Shown: positions 22,125-30,517 of the stretch, piece by piece
How the letters are laid out: the number at the start of each line of letters is the position of its first letter
Numbering within the stretch: position 1 is the stretch's first letter
NCBI GenBank assembly: GCA_937890655.1
Contig: CALADT010000018.1
Coordinates: 1 to 34,115, forward strand
Direction of reading: 5' to 3'
DNA: 34,115 bases
Source of the DNA: an uncultured Mucispirillum sp.
GTDB taxonomy: Bacteria > Chrysiogenota > Deferribacteres > Deferribacterales > Mucispirillaceae
The notes under the pieces: model-generated
What the model saw: only the letters and a program-made list of their open reading frames with translations
Databases searched by the model: none
Told to the model about the DNA's origin: nothing
Position numbers and translations under genes: made by a program

Positions 22125-23222
22125 ATGAATATACGTTTTATAGGCAGTGAAACAGGACTTAATACTTTTAAAAAATTGTTGCAAGGCAAGGCATATGTAT
22201 CAAATAGTAGTGATGCAAAAGATGCTTTAATATTTGAAATATCTTCTCTTGAAGTGCTTTATAAAATACCAAAACGTTCTTTTGGTGTGCCTGTATTTTT
22301 TTACCTTACAACACCTAATAAAACAGTTATCTCTAATATTAAAGACTACCGTATTACAGGTATTTTGTTCCCACCATTAAATGCCGATGCTATTATGAAT
22401 AAAATTACAAGAACAAAAGACCATACTATTGATACAGTTAATGCAAAAGATTATGAAACTTTGCGTATTAAAATTATTGCAAAAGCAGAAAATATTCCAA
22501 CATTGCCTACTATTGCACAAGATTTAATAAAGCTAACAAGAAACCATTCTCAAACAGCTATTGGGCAGGTTACTTCTAAAATTAAAATGGATCAGGGGAT
22601 TTCTTCTAAGGTTATAAAACTTGTAAACTCCCCTTTTTATGGTGTTAGAAAAGAAATAGCTTCCATTGATAGGGCTACTATGCTTTTAGGGTTTAGCTCT
22701 GTGAAAAACATAGCACTTGCCATATCTTTGGACCAATATTACCAAAAACCTTTTAATATGTATAAAACTACTGGGCAGGCTATTTGGCAGCATGCTTATA
22801 ATGTGGCACTTATTGCTTCAGAAATAGCTAAATTTTTAGAACAGGATACTGACGCTTTATATATGGCAGGCCTTATGCACGATATAGGTAAAGTTGTTAT
22901 GGCTGATTTTCTTGTTAGAGAAGTGGATACTGTGCAAGATGAACGAGAACAGCTAGGCTGCGACCATGCAGAAATAGCATCTGTTATATTAAATAAATGG
23001 TCTGTTGCGCCTGCTATTGTGGAAGCAGTTAAAACTCACCATGATGCTGAAAACGGTTTATATGGCAAAATAGTTTCCTATGCTAATAAAATTGACCATG
23101 ATAAACAGCAATTTGAAGAATATATAATGCAACTTAACCAATATTACCCAATAAATAATATAGACCAACTTATACAGTCTATACAAACCATAGTGAGTGA
23201 TAACCCAAATGAATCAGAATGA
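22125..23222 (+). CDS. HDOD-domain signalling protein with degenerate receiver-like N-terminus
   Basis: A 365-residue protein. Residues 1-110 look like a receiver fold without its acidic pocket or phosphoacceptor (ALIFEISSLEVLYK, then VPVFFYLTTPNKTVISNI). A linker leads to an HDOD domain at about 125-325: IPTLPTIAQDLIKLTRN, IKMDQGISSKVIKLVNSPFYG, ATMLLGFSSVKNIALAISL, and an HD pair in AGLMHDIGKVVMADF. HDOD proteins take part in chemotaxis, motility and cyclic-nucleotide-linked signalling, usually as scaffolds; the HD pair here leaves catalysis open. It overlaps the next gene by at least 14 bases and lies 17 bases after the response regulator. Confidence 0.88.
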   Translation: MNIRFIGSETGLNTFKKLLQGKAYVSNSSDAKDALIFEISSLEVLYKIPKRSFGVPVFFYLTTPNKTVISNIKDYRITGILFPPLNADAIMNKITRTKDHTIDTVNAKDYETLRIKIIAKAENIPTLPTIAQDLIKLTRNHSQTAIGQVTSKIKMDQGISSKVIKLVNSPFYGVRKEIASIDRATMLLGFSSVKNIALAISLDQYYQKPFNMYKTTGQAIWQHAYNVALIASEIAKFLEQDTDALYMAGLMHDIGKVVMADFLVREVDTVQDEREQLGCDHAEIASVILNKWSVAPAIVEAVKTHHDAENGLYGKIVSYANKIDHDKQQFEEYIMQLNQYYPINNIDQLIQSIQTIVSDNPNESE

Positions 23223-24783
23223 TAGTCTTGTTTATCAATTACTTGATATAATATCTTCAGAATCCACAGAAGATTTTATTAAAGGTATAAATAATTTGTT
23301 AATAGAAGAAGAAATTAAAGATTTTCTTATATGGGATGTCCGTGGTAATGTGTGCGAACCATGTTCTTATATTCCAACAGACTTATACGCTACATTTGAT
23401 ATTTATGAACTAGGTTATAAAGAACAATCATATGTGAGAGATATTAATTTAAGTATATCATATTTTGATACTACTTATGATGTACATACTGCACTTTTTT
23501 TCCAGCATAACAAAAGAGTTACCCATATTATTACTTTTAAAAATGAAATACCAAAAGATTTAGAAAATAATATTATCAAAATTGCACCTTATTTTGGTAA
23601 ACGTGCTGTGGAACTTTTTTCTAAAGAACGCCAAATGGATCTATATGTGGACTACCAGAAAAAAGTAGACTTTGTAAAAAGAGCAAGTATTATTTTTATG
23701 GCTTTAGAGATTCAAGAAGTTATATCCATGTCCCTTTCCTTTTTCATGGAAGTATTTTCTGCAGATGCAGTGTGTGCCTATTATAAGGATGAATTTTATG
23801 GTATAGGCCTTGAAGAATCTGATTTACATGAAAATATAACTGTATATAATGTTCCATTGGGAAGTTATTTAAAAAACTCCACAGAAACTATATTTGTGGA
23901 AAACGAAATAGTTTCAAATAAATTTAATATAAAAAATACATTTTTAATATATGATAAAGTGGCAGATTTGCATTTTGTATTATTTAATATTATGGTTGAT
24001 ATTGTGCCTGATAAAGATTTTTCATCACTTGTATCTTCTATTGTATCTATTGCTACAAAAAATGCACTAAACCACGAAGAAATAACAAAATTTAAAATAG
24101 AAGAAACTGAAATAGAACATACTGCTGATATATTAAATAAATTTGTTAAGAAAATAATTACATTACCTAAACATGATAATATTTATGGTATAAGCTACCC
24201 TGCAAGAAATGCCGGTGGTGATTTTGTAAATATGATAAAAGTAGGCGATGATTATATATTTTGTGTGGCAGATGTGTGTGGTAAAGGGTATTCAGCAGCT
24301 GTATTAACTGTTGTATTAAGTGTTTTTATGTCTAACTTTACTTCTTCATCAAACCTTGTTCAACAGGTTACAAATATTAATGAATTTTTAATATCTAAAA
24401 ATTTTAGCGACAGGTTTATTACAAGTTTTTTTGGAGTATATCGCACTGCTTCTCAGGAGTTAGAATATATTTCTTGTGGTCATGACCCTGCAGCTATTTT
24501 AAATAATAACCATAAAATAGATTATTTAACATCTGACTATATGCCTATGGGTATTATGTCAGAAGAGTATAAATCAAAAAAAATAAAAGTAGAAAAAGAC
24601 AGCCTTATATTTGTTTATACTGACGGTTTAATTGAATATTCATCACTTGATGATTTATTATGTCTTGTAAATGCTTTATCAGTTAAAGCACCAAAAGATA
24701 TTGCAGAAAACTTATATACAGAGCTTGTTACAGATACGGAACTACAAAGGGATGATTTTACATGTCTTATAATGAAAGTATAA
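23209..24783 (+). CDS. SpoIIE/RsbU-type PP2C serine phosphatase with N-terminal sensor region
   Basis: A protein of about 524 residues. Residues 1-300 lack obvious motifs and may contain GAF-like sensing modules. The C-terminal 230 residues are a PPM/PP2C phosphatase: YPARNAGGDFVNMIKVGDDYIF with the metal-binding Asp, VADVCGKGYSAAVLTVVLSVF, FFGVYRTASQELEYISCGHDPAAIL and FVYTDGLIEYSS. Such enzymes normally dephosphorylate anti-sigma-factor antagonists. No STAS or anti-sigma gene lies in the window, so the target is unknown. The ATG at 23209 is chosen; a GTG at 23197 would add four residues. Both overlap the HDOD gene, and the 3' end overlaps menG by 22 bases, showing coupling. Confidence 0.9.
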   Translation: MNQNDSLVYQLLDIISSESTEDFIKGINNLLIEEEIKDFLIWDVRGNVCEPCSYIPTDLYATFDIYELGYKEQSYVRDINLSISYFDTTYDVHTALFFQHNKRVTHIITFKNEIPKDLENNIIKIAPYFGKRAVELFSKERQMDLYVDYQKKVDFVKRASIIFMALEIQEVISMSLSFFMEVFSADAVCAYYKDEFYGIGLEESDLHENITVYNVPLGSYLKNSTETIFVENEIVSNKFNIKNTFLIYDKVADLHFVLFNIMVDIVPDKDFSSLVSSIVSIATKNALNHEEITKFKIEETEIEHTADILNKFVKKIITLPKHDNIYGISYPARNAGGDFVNMIKVGDDYIFCVADVCGKGYSAAVLTVVLSVFMSNFTSSSNLVQQVTNINEFLISKNFSDRFITSFFGVYRTASQELEYISCGHDPAAILNNNHKIDYLTSDYMPMGIMSEEYKSKKIKVEKDSLIFVYTDGLIEYSSLDDLLCLVNALSVKAPKDIAENLYTELVTDTELQRDDFTCLIMKV

Positions 24784-25463
24784 AAGAGCAAGAACAATCC
24801 AAAAATGTGCAGGATATGTTCAACAATATTGCAGATAAGTATGATTTTTTAAACGGTGTATTAAGTTTTGCACTAGATGATAATTGGAGAAAAACTGCCA
24901 TAAAATTAAGTAACATTAAAGAAGGACATAATGTGCTTGATTTAGCCTGTGGAACAGGGGATATGATGTCAGAAATCATTAAACAACACCCTAATGTAAA
25001 TATATATGGTGCTGATTTTAGTATTAATATGTTAAATATAAGTAGTAAAAAACTACCTGCTGTCCCATTAACAGCAGCAGATGCCCATAACCTTCCATTT
25101 AAAGAAAACGCCTTTGATAGGCTTACTATGGCTTTTGGGTTTAGAAATGTAACAGATAAACAACTTGGGCTTTCTGAATTATATAGAGTAATAAAACCTG
25201 GGGGAAAAGTATGTATATTGGAGCTTACAAAACCTGAAAACTCCATAACAGGCTTTTTCTATAAAATATATTTTAAACATATACTTCCGTTTATTGGTGG
25301 TATTTTTTCATCAAGAAAAGCATATAAGTATTTACCAAATTCTGTATATAATTTCCCAAAACAAAAGGAATATAAACAGATGATAGAAAATGCTGGGTTT
25401 AAAAAAATACACTTTAAAACATTAGTTTTTGGTGCAGTTACTATTGCTTTAATGGAAAAATAA
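24762..25463 (+). CDS. ubiE: Demethylmenaquinone/ubiquinone C-methyltransferase
   Basis: A 233-residue class I SAM-dependent methyltransferase that adds the ring methyl group in menaquinone (MenG) or ubiquinone synthesis. The family opening VQDMFNNIADKYDFLNGVLS is at 16-34, SAM motif DLACGTGDM at 60-68, and the later motifs DAHNLPFKENAFDRLTMAFGFRN, VIKPGGKVCILELTKPE and the C-terminal FGAVTIALMEK. Menaquinone is the likelier substrate in an organism of this type. AAGGGATGA precedes the ATG inside the phosphatase gene. It is odd as the last member of a signalling operon; the link may be simple co-transcription or regulation of quinone pool size. Confidence 0.93.
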   Translation: MSYNESIKEQEQSKNVQDMFNNIADKYDFLNGVLSFALDDNWRKTAIKLSNIKEGHNVLDLACGTGDMMSEIIKQHPNVNIYGADFSINMLNISSKKLPAVPLTAADAHNLPFKENAFDRLTMAFGFRNVTDKQLGLSELYRVIKPGGKVCILELTKPENSITGFFYKIYFKHILPFIGGIFSSRKAYKYLPNSVYNFPKQKEYKQMIENAGFKKIHFKTLVFGAVTIALMEK

Positions 25464-25773
25464 ATAGTATTTTTATTACAATAAATATCATATGTTATTT
25501 GGCTAAAAGTAATTTTTATGTTACTTTTAAAAGTTTATGTATTAAATAATTTTGTGTATTAAGTAATAAAATTTCAGAAATTATAATAATAGATTTATGT
25601 TATTTATTATACTTTATAAATACCTTTTAAGTCCTTGTAGTTATTACATATATTTTTACATAACTACTTTATTTCATGCACTACTCTATATTATTGCATA
25701 ATACTTAAAATTAGGTTGCAAAATATATTAATTTCTTTATCAATTTATGTATAATAAACTAACACATATAAAC
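25464..25773. other. AT-rich intergenic region, no gene seen
   Basis: About 310 bases between the convergent ubiE and pyk genes. A weak 8-bp hairpin AAAAGTAA/TTACTTTT (25505-25528) might terminate the signalling operon but lacks GC pairs and a clean T run. Confidence 0.4.
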
Positions 25774-25812
25774 TCAAAAAAAAAACAGCTTAATAGAAAA
25801 TATTGAGCTGTT
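25774..25812 (-). terminator. Intrinsic terminator of pyk
   Basis: On the minus strand AACAGCTcAATA pairs with TATTaAGCTGTT across a short loop with one mismatch, followed by nine T. Confidence 0.8.
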
Positions 25813-25836
25813 ATTATATATTAATTATATATATTT

Positions 25837-27258
25837 TTATATTTGAACAAGCCTTAAAAGACTGGTTGTGCCTGTTTTACCAAAAGGCATACCTGCTGTT
25901 ACAATTATTGTATCGCCTTTTTCCACAAGACCTGTTTCTATGGCTTTTATTTTAGCAGTTTCCACTACTGAATCCATATCTGTCATTACTTCGTGATAAA
26001 GTGCCTGTGCACCCCAAATTAAACTCATACCACTACATACTCTTGGTTCAAATGTTAATACTAATAACTCACAATCTGGACGGAAACGAGATATACAGTA
26101 TGGTGCAAGCCCTGTGGCAGAATAACTTACTATGGCTTTTGCTCCTACGTCTTTTGCCAACCAGCATGCTGCCCTGCCTATTGCTAATGTATATGAATGG
26201 CTGTTTCTAAAAAGTGAGCTATCAAAATCTGGAGTATATTGGCTGTGCATTTCTGCTGCCCTTGCTATTCTTGCCAATGTTTCCACTGCTATTTCTGGGT
26301 AATTACCGTTGGCTGTTTCATCAGATAACATTAAAGCATCTGTGCCGTCTATTACTGCATTTGCTACATCTGTTGTTTCGCTTCTTGTAGGGCGTTGTGC
26401 TTTTACCATACTTGCAAGCATTTGTGTAGCTGTAATTGTTATTCTACCTGCGTTTTTTGCTTGTGTAATAATTCTTTTTTGAACGTGTGGCATTTGTTCT
26501 AAAGGCATTTCCACCCCTAAATCACCACGAGCAACCATAACACCGTCTACCACATCTAAAATTTCTTCTAAATTTTCTACTGCTTGTGGTTTTTCTATTT
26601 TTGCTATAAGTAATGGCCTATGGTTGCTATTATCCAATATCCTTTTGATTTCTTCTAAATCTTTAGCAGAACGTACAAATGATAAGGCAACAAAATCTAT
26701 TTTTTCTTCTAACCCCATGGCTAAATCTTTTCTATCTTTTTCACTAAAAGCTAATACGTGTAAATCAGACTGTGGCATATTTACACCTTTTTTTGTATAA
26801 GCAACACCACCTGTTATTACTTCACATAATACTTTTACACCGTCTATACCTGTAACACGTAATTCCATCATACCGTCAGCTAATAAAATACGTTCGCCTA
26901 TTTGCACTTCCTTATGAAGTTCTGGGTATTCAACAGGTAGTGCGTTTTCACAATTTTCTTCAGTGGAAGCAAGTGCTATATAATCCCCTACTAAAAGCCT
27001 AACACCCTCTTCTGGTAGCTTTCCTAAACGTATTTTTGGGCCACATAAATCTTGTAAAAAACCAATATTTACACCCATTTCTTTTGCTATTTTTCTTACC
27101 AACTGTATTGTAGCCCTGTGGCTTTCATGAGTGCCGTGGGAAAAATTTAGCCTTGCCACATTCATACCGTTTTCTATCATTTTACGTATAGTTGCCTCAT
27201 CGTTAGATGCAGGCCCTATGGTGCATATTAATTTTGTTTTTGTAATAGCCTTACTCAT
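25837..27258 (-). CDS. pyk: Pyruvate kinase
   Basis: It converts phosphoenolpyruvate and ADP to pyruvate and ATP. The 473 residues are the usual bacterial length. Key regions are TKLICTIGPASND (8-20), NFSHG (38-42), CGPKIRLG, LLIAKIEKPQAVEN with the catalytic Lys, VMVARGDLGVEMP with the divalent-metal Glu/Asp, and ITATQMLASM. There is no C-terminal PEP-utiliser extension. AAGGAG lies six bases before the ATG. It is the last gene of flhA - MORN-like gene - pyk; the 27-base gap to the upstream gene suggests co-transcription, an unusual place for a glycolytic gene, although an internal promoter cannot be excluded. Confidence 0.95.
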   Translation of the reverse strand: MSKAITKTKLICTIGPASNDEATIRKMIENGMNVARLNFSHGTHESHRATIQLVRKIAKEMGVNIGFLQDLCGPKIRLGKLPEEGVRLLVGDYIALASTEENCENALPVEYPELHKEVQIGERILLADGMMELRVTGIDGVKVLCEVITGGVAYTKKGVNMPQSDLHVLAFSEKDRKDLAMGLEEKIDFVALSFVRSAKDLEEIKRILDNSNHRPLLIAKIEKPQAVENLEEILDVVDGVMVARGDLGVEMPLEQMPHVQKRIITQAKNAGRITITATQMLASMVKAQRPTRSETTDVANAVIDGTDALMLSDETANGNYPEIAVETLARIARAAEMHSQYTPDFDSSLFRNSHSYTLAIGRAACWLAKDVGAKAIVSYSATGLAPYCISRFRPDCELLVLTFEPRVCSGMSLIWGAQALYHEVMTDMDSVVETAKIKAIETGLVEKGDTIIVTAGMPFGKTGTTSLLRLVQI

Positions 27259-27285
27259 GTATTTCTCCTTATTCTTATATTTATA

Positions 27286-28173
27286 TTAATGGCAGTTAAT
27301 ACGATATATACTGTAAAAATAGCCCTCTAATTCTTCTTGAGTTATTTTATGGCCGTTTAAACATTTTGCACTTACTATTTTATCGTTATCAAATACTAAA
27401 ACGGCTTCTAGTTTACCGTTTTCTTTATATTTTTTTGCACTACCATGACGTAAATCATCTTTATATTCAATAGTAAACATAGGTTTACCGCTTTCATAAT
27501 TTACTTTTAATACACCATTTAATACTCCATTTTTATATGGTGTTAAAAGTTTTATTTTTCCGTTGGGAAAATATTCTATTTCATCACTATCCCTAACACC
27601 CATATTATATGTTACAGTTAATGATACACCTTTTGGGTCATGATAATGCACAACTTTACCATGTTTATAATCATCTTTATAGTGCATAACTTGTTTTATG
27701 GTACCAGCAATATAATAATCTTTTCTTATACCATTTGCTTTATCGTTTTTATAAGTTATTTCAGAATTAAGTTCGCCGGTTTCATAGTATTCTTTTAAAA
27801 TACCTTCTCGTTTATTGTTTTTATATGGCGTTTCTATTAATATGGCACCACTTGGGTAAAACTGCTTTGCTATCCCCTCTTTTTTACCGTTTTTATAAGG
27901 GATAGATGTTTCTATAACATCACCATAATGGTATAATATGACTCTACCTTCTATTGTTCCATTTTTTATAGGGTAATAGATTGTTCTATCATCTAAATTT
28001 TTTAAGCATGCTATCCCGTTTGTTCCTTGTGAGATAAATATACCACCATTTTCTATTTTTCTTATATCTTTTTTAGTAATATTAAAATTACAAGTATAGG
28101 CATATAAGTTACTAACTAACATAAAAGAAAATAAAAAATTTAGTGTTATTATATAAAAAATTCTATTTATCAT
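27286..28173 (-). CDS. Exported MORN-like repeat protein (YwqK-family type)
   Basis: A 295-residue protein with an N-terminal signal peptide (about 1-25, LNFLFSFMLVSNLYAY) and then eight or so repeats of about 22 residues of the form Y(K/P)NG(K)xEGxxKxYYxxGxLxxxxxYK, for example YKNNKREGILKEYYETGELNSEITYK and the next unit YKNDKANGIRKDYYIAGTIKQ. This is the MORN-variant repeat of proteins annotated as YwqK-family antitoxins, a label that says little about function. With a signal peptide it should be periplasmic or outer-membrane linked. Its ATG lies inside the last codons of flhA (11-base overlap), so translation is coupled. It may be a surface or flagellum-associated protein; this is inference. 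Confidence 0.82.
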   Translation of the reverse strand: MINRIFYIITLNFLFSFMLVSNLYAYTCNFNITKKDIRKIENGGIFISQGTNGIACLKNLDDRTIYYPIKNGTIEGRVILYHYGDVIETSIPYKNGKKEGIAKQFYPSGAILIETPYKNNKREGILKEYYETGELNSEITYKNDKANGIRKDYYIAGTIKQVMHYKDDYKHGKVVHYHDPKGVSLTVTYNMGVRDSDEIEYFPNGKIKLLTPYKNGVLNGVLKVNYESGKPMFTIEYKDDLRHGSAKKYKENGKLEAVLVFDNDKIVSAKCLNGHKITQEELEGYFYSIYRINCH

Positions 28174-30277
28174 CTTTTATTAAAACAGTGCCAAGCGAAT
28201 CTATCTGCACATTATCAGCCACTTCAGTATGTGCAATAATATTTAAACTTGGAGAATATTTTTCCACAAATCTACGCATAGCATACCTTATAGGCTGGGA
28301 TACAAATAATACAGGTGGGATGCCTTTTGCAGTAATTTCTTCTGTTTTTTCCATAAGCCCTGTTAAGATTTTTCTAGCTGTTACAGGGTCTATAACTATC
28401 TCTTTACCTTCATCAGATGGGTGCATACTTTTTATTACAAGCTGTTCCACCTGCTGTGGTAATGCAAAAACGTATAATTTGCCGTCTTGAGCAAGCAGAC
28501 TTTCTGTAATCTGTTTCCTTAAAGCATAACGCACTTTTTCTGTTAAATATTCTATATCTTTATTCATAGAACCATATGTGGCAAGTGCTTCTAATATAGT
28601 TTGTAAATTACGTATTGATACACGTTCTTTTAATAAGTTTTGCAATACTCTATTAATAGTGCTTAAATCAAGTATTCCCGGCACAACATCTTCTACAATT
28701 TTTGGGTGTTTTTCTTTTAATTTATCAAGTAAATCTTGTGTTTCCTGCCTACCTAGAAGTTCAAAAGAGTTTTTCTTAATAACTTCGGTTAAATGTGTAG
28801 CAATAATTGTGGCAGGGTCTACAATCGTATATCCTGAAATTTCTGCCTTTTCTTTTTCTGCTTCATCTACCCATTTTGCAGGTAATCCAAAAGCTGGTTC
28901 TTTTGTAGGTATTCCTGTAATATCATCCATTGGCCCTGCTGGGTTCATTGCCATATACCTATCAGGCATAACAGTGCCTTTTGCAGTTTTTACTCCACGA
29001 AGTAACACTACATATTCTTCAGCATCAAGCTGTAAATTATCCCTAATTCTAACAGGTGGCACAATAAAGCCCATTTCTAAAGCTATTTGACGTCTGATAG
29101 ATTTTATTCTATTTAATAATGTTCCACCTTGGTCAGCATCAACTAATGGAATAATACCATAGCCTATTTCCAACTCCATAGTGTCCATTTCTAAAAGTTC
29201 TTTTACTTCTTCTTCCTCTGGTGCTGGTGGTTTTTCCTCTTGGTTTTCTTCATCTTCTTCGCTATCTGCACTGCCACCGTTTTTGGCTTTTCTATCCATT
29301 AAATAACCACCACCAACGCCTAATATACCTAATGTAATAAAAGCAAGTTTTGGCATACCAGGAACAATAGCAAGGAAAAGTAATAAACCACCTGTAATAT
29401 ATAATATTTTAGATTGTGGGAAAAGCTGTTTTGAAAGCTGTTGTGCAAAAGAGCCGGAACCATTTCCTGCACGAGTTACAATAATACCTGCTGATGTAGA
29501 TATAATAAGTGCAGGTATCTGCCCTATTAAACCATCACCAATAGTTAATATAGTATAAACTTCGGCAGCTTCTTTTACATCCATATCGTGTTTTACAATA
29601 CCTAAAGCAAGGCCTGCTATAATATTAATAGCCGTAATAATTAAACCGGCTATGGCATCACCACGAACGAATTTAGAAGCACCATCCATACTTCCATAAA
29701 AATCTGCCTCACGTCTAACATCTTCACGACGCTGCCTAGCCTCATCTTCTGTAATAATACCTGCGTTTAAGTCAGCATCAATAGCCATCTGTTTACCTGG
29801 CATTGCATCTAATGTAAAACGTGCTGTTACTTCTGCAACCCTACCAGAACCCTTTGTAATAACCATAAAGTTAATTAAAACAAGTATAATAAATACAATT
29901 ATACCAACAACATAATCACCACCTACAACAAACTGACCAAAAGCACGAATAATCTCACCTGCTGCGTCAGGGCCTTCCTGACCGTGTAAAAGAATAGTCC
30001 TTGTGGTAGAAACGTTTAAGGCTAAGCGAAAAAGTGTAGTAAAAAGTAGTATAAAAGGAAATGTGGAAAAATCAAGCGGCCGTTCTGCATATAAAGATAC
30101 AAGCATAATAACAATACTTAATGATATACTAACAGATAATAGAAAATCAAGAAGTAAAACAGGTAATGGTATAAATAAAGCTGCAATAATAGATACTATT
30201 GCAATAGCTAAAACAACATCCTGCTGTTTACCTATTTTTTTCATCATAGTTGAAAGTGAGTTTTTCTGGTCTGCCAT
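28163..30277 (-). CDS. flhA: Flagellar biosynthesis protein FlhA
   Basis: FlhA is the large export-gate subunit of the flagellar type III secretion system, using proton motive force and docking chaperone-substrate complexes. The 704 residues comprise an eight-span membrane domain (about 20-320) and a cytosolic domain (about 365-704). The FHIPEP-family segment GRVAEVTARFTLDAMPGKQMAIDADLNAGIITEDEA lies near 145-180 and PALIISTSAGIIVTRAG near 255-271. The linker around 335-365 is unusually acidic (DSEEDEENQEEKPPAPEEEE). AGGA precedes the ATG. It is followed by an overlapping exported MORN-like gene and pyk instead of the usual flhF/flhB neighbours. The 240-bp upstream region probably holds its promoter. 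Confidence 0.96.
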   Translation of the reverse strand: MADQKNSLSTMMKKIGKQQDVVLAIAIVSIIAALFIPLPVLLLDFLLSVSISLSIVIMLVSLYAERPLDFSTFPFILLFTTLFRLALNVSTTRTILLHGQEGPDAAGEIIRAFGQFVVGGDYVVGIIVFIILVLINFMVITKGSGRVAEVTARFTLDAMPGKQMAIDADLNAGIITEDEARQRREDVRREADFYGSMDGASKFVRGDAIAGLIITAINIIAGLALGIVKHDMDVKEAAEVYTILTIGDGLIGQIPALIISTSAGIIVTRAGNGSGSFAQQLSKQLFPQSKILYITGGLLLFLAIVPGMPKLAFITLGILGVGGGYLMDRKAKNGGSADSEEDEENQEEKPPAPEEEEVKELLEMDTMELEIGYGIIPLVDADQGGTLLNRIKSIRRQIALEMGFIVPPVRIRDNLQLDAEEYVVLLRGVKTAKGTVMPDRYMAMNPAGPMDDITGIPTKEPAFGLPAKWVDEAEKEKAEISGYTIVDPATIIATHLTEVIKKNSFELLGRQETQDLLDKLKEKHPKIVEDVVPGILDLSTINRVLQNLLKERVSIRNLQTILEALATYGSMNKDIEYLTEKVRYALRKQITESLLAQDGKLYVFALPQQVEQLVIKSMHPSDEGKEIVIDPVTARKILTGLMEKTEEITAKGIPPVLFVSQPIRYAMRRFVEKYSPSLNIIAHTEVADNVQIDSLGTVLIKDDK

Positions 30278-30476
30278 TTATTATTCCTAAAATAATATAC
30301 TTGAATTTTTTCTCTACTATTATATATAAATTATATTTATTTTGCTAGTTATTTTTATAAATTACATAAATTTTATATTTCATATTCCACCATAACAAAT
30401 ACAAATACTTTTCTTATTAAGTTATATACTAAAATATTTATTATTTAATTTCAATACTCATATACTTTATTTTTTA

Positions 30477-30504
30477 CAAAAAAACTGGCAGTAAATACTG
30501 CCAG
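30477..30504 (-). terminator. Intrinsic terminator of the first chemoreceptor gene
   Basis: On the minus strand CTGGCAGTA-TT-TACTGCCAG is followed by seven T, 14 bases after the stop. Confidence 0.9.
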
Positions 30505-30517
30505 CTTATATTATTTA

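Noticed and set aside
24767..25246. Minus-strand frame of 159 codons over ubiE
   Set aside because: Antisense shadow of a clear methyltransferase gene.
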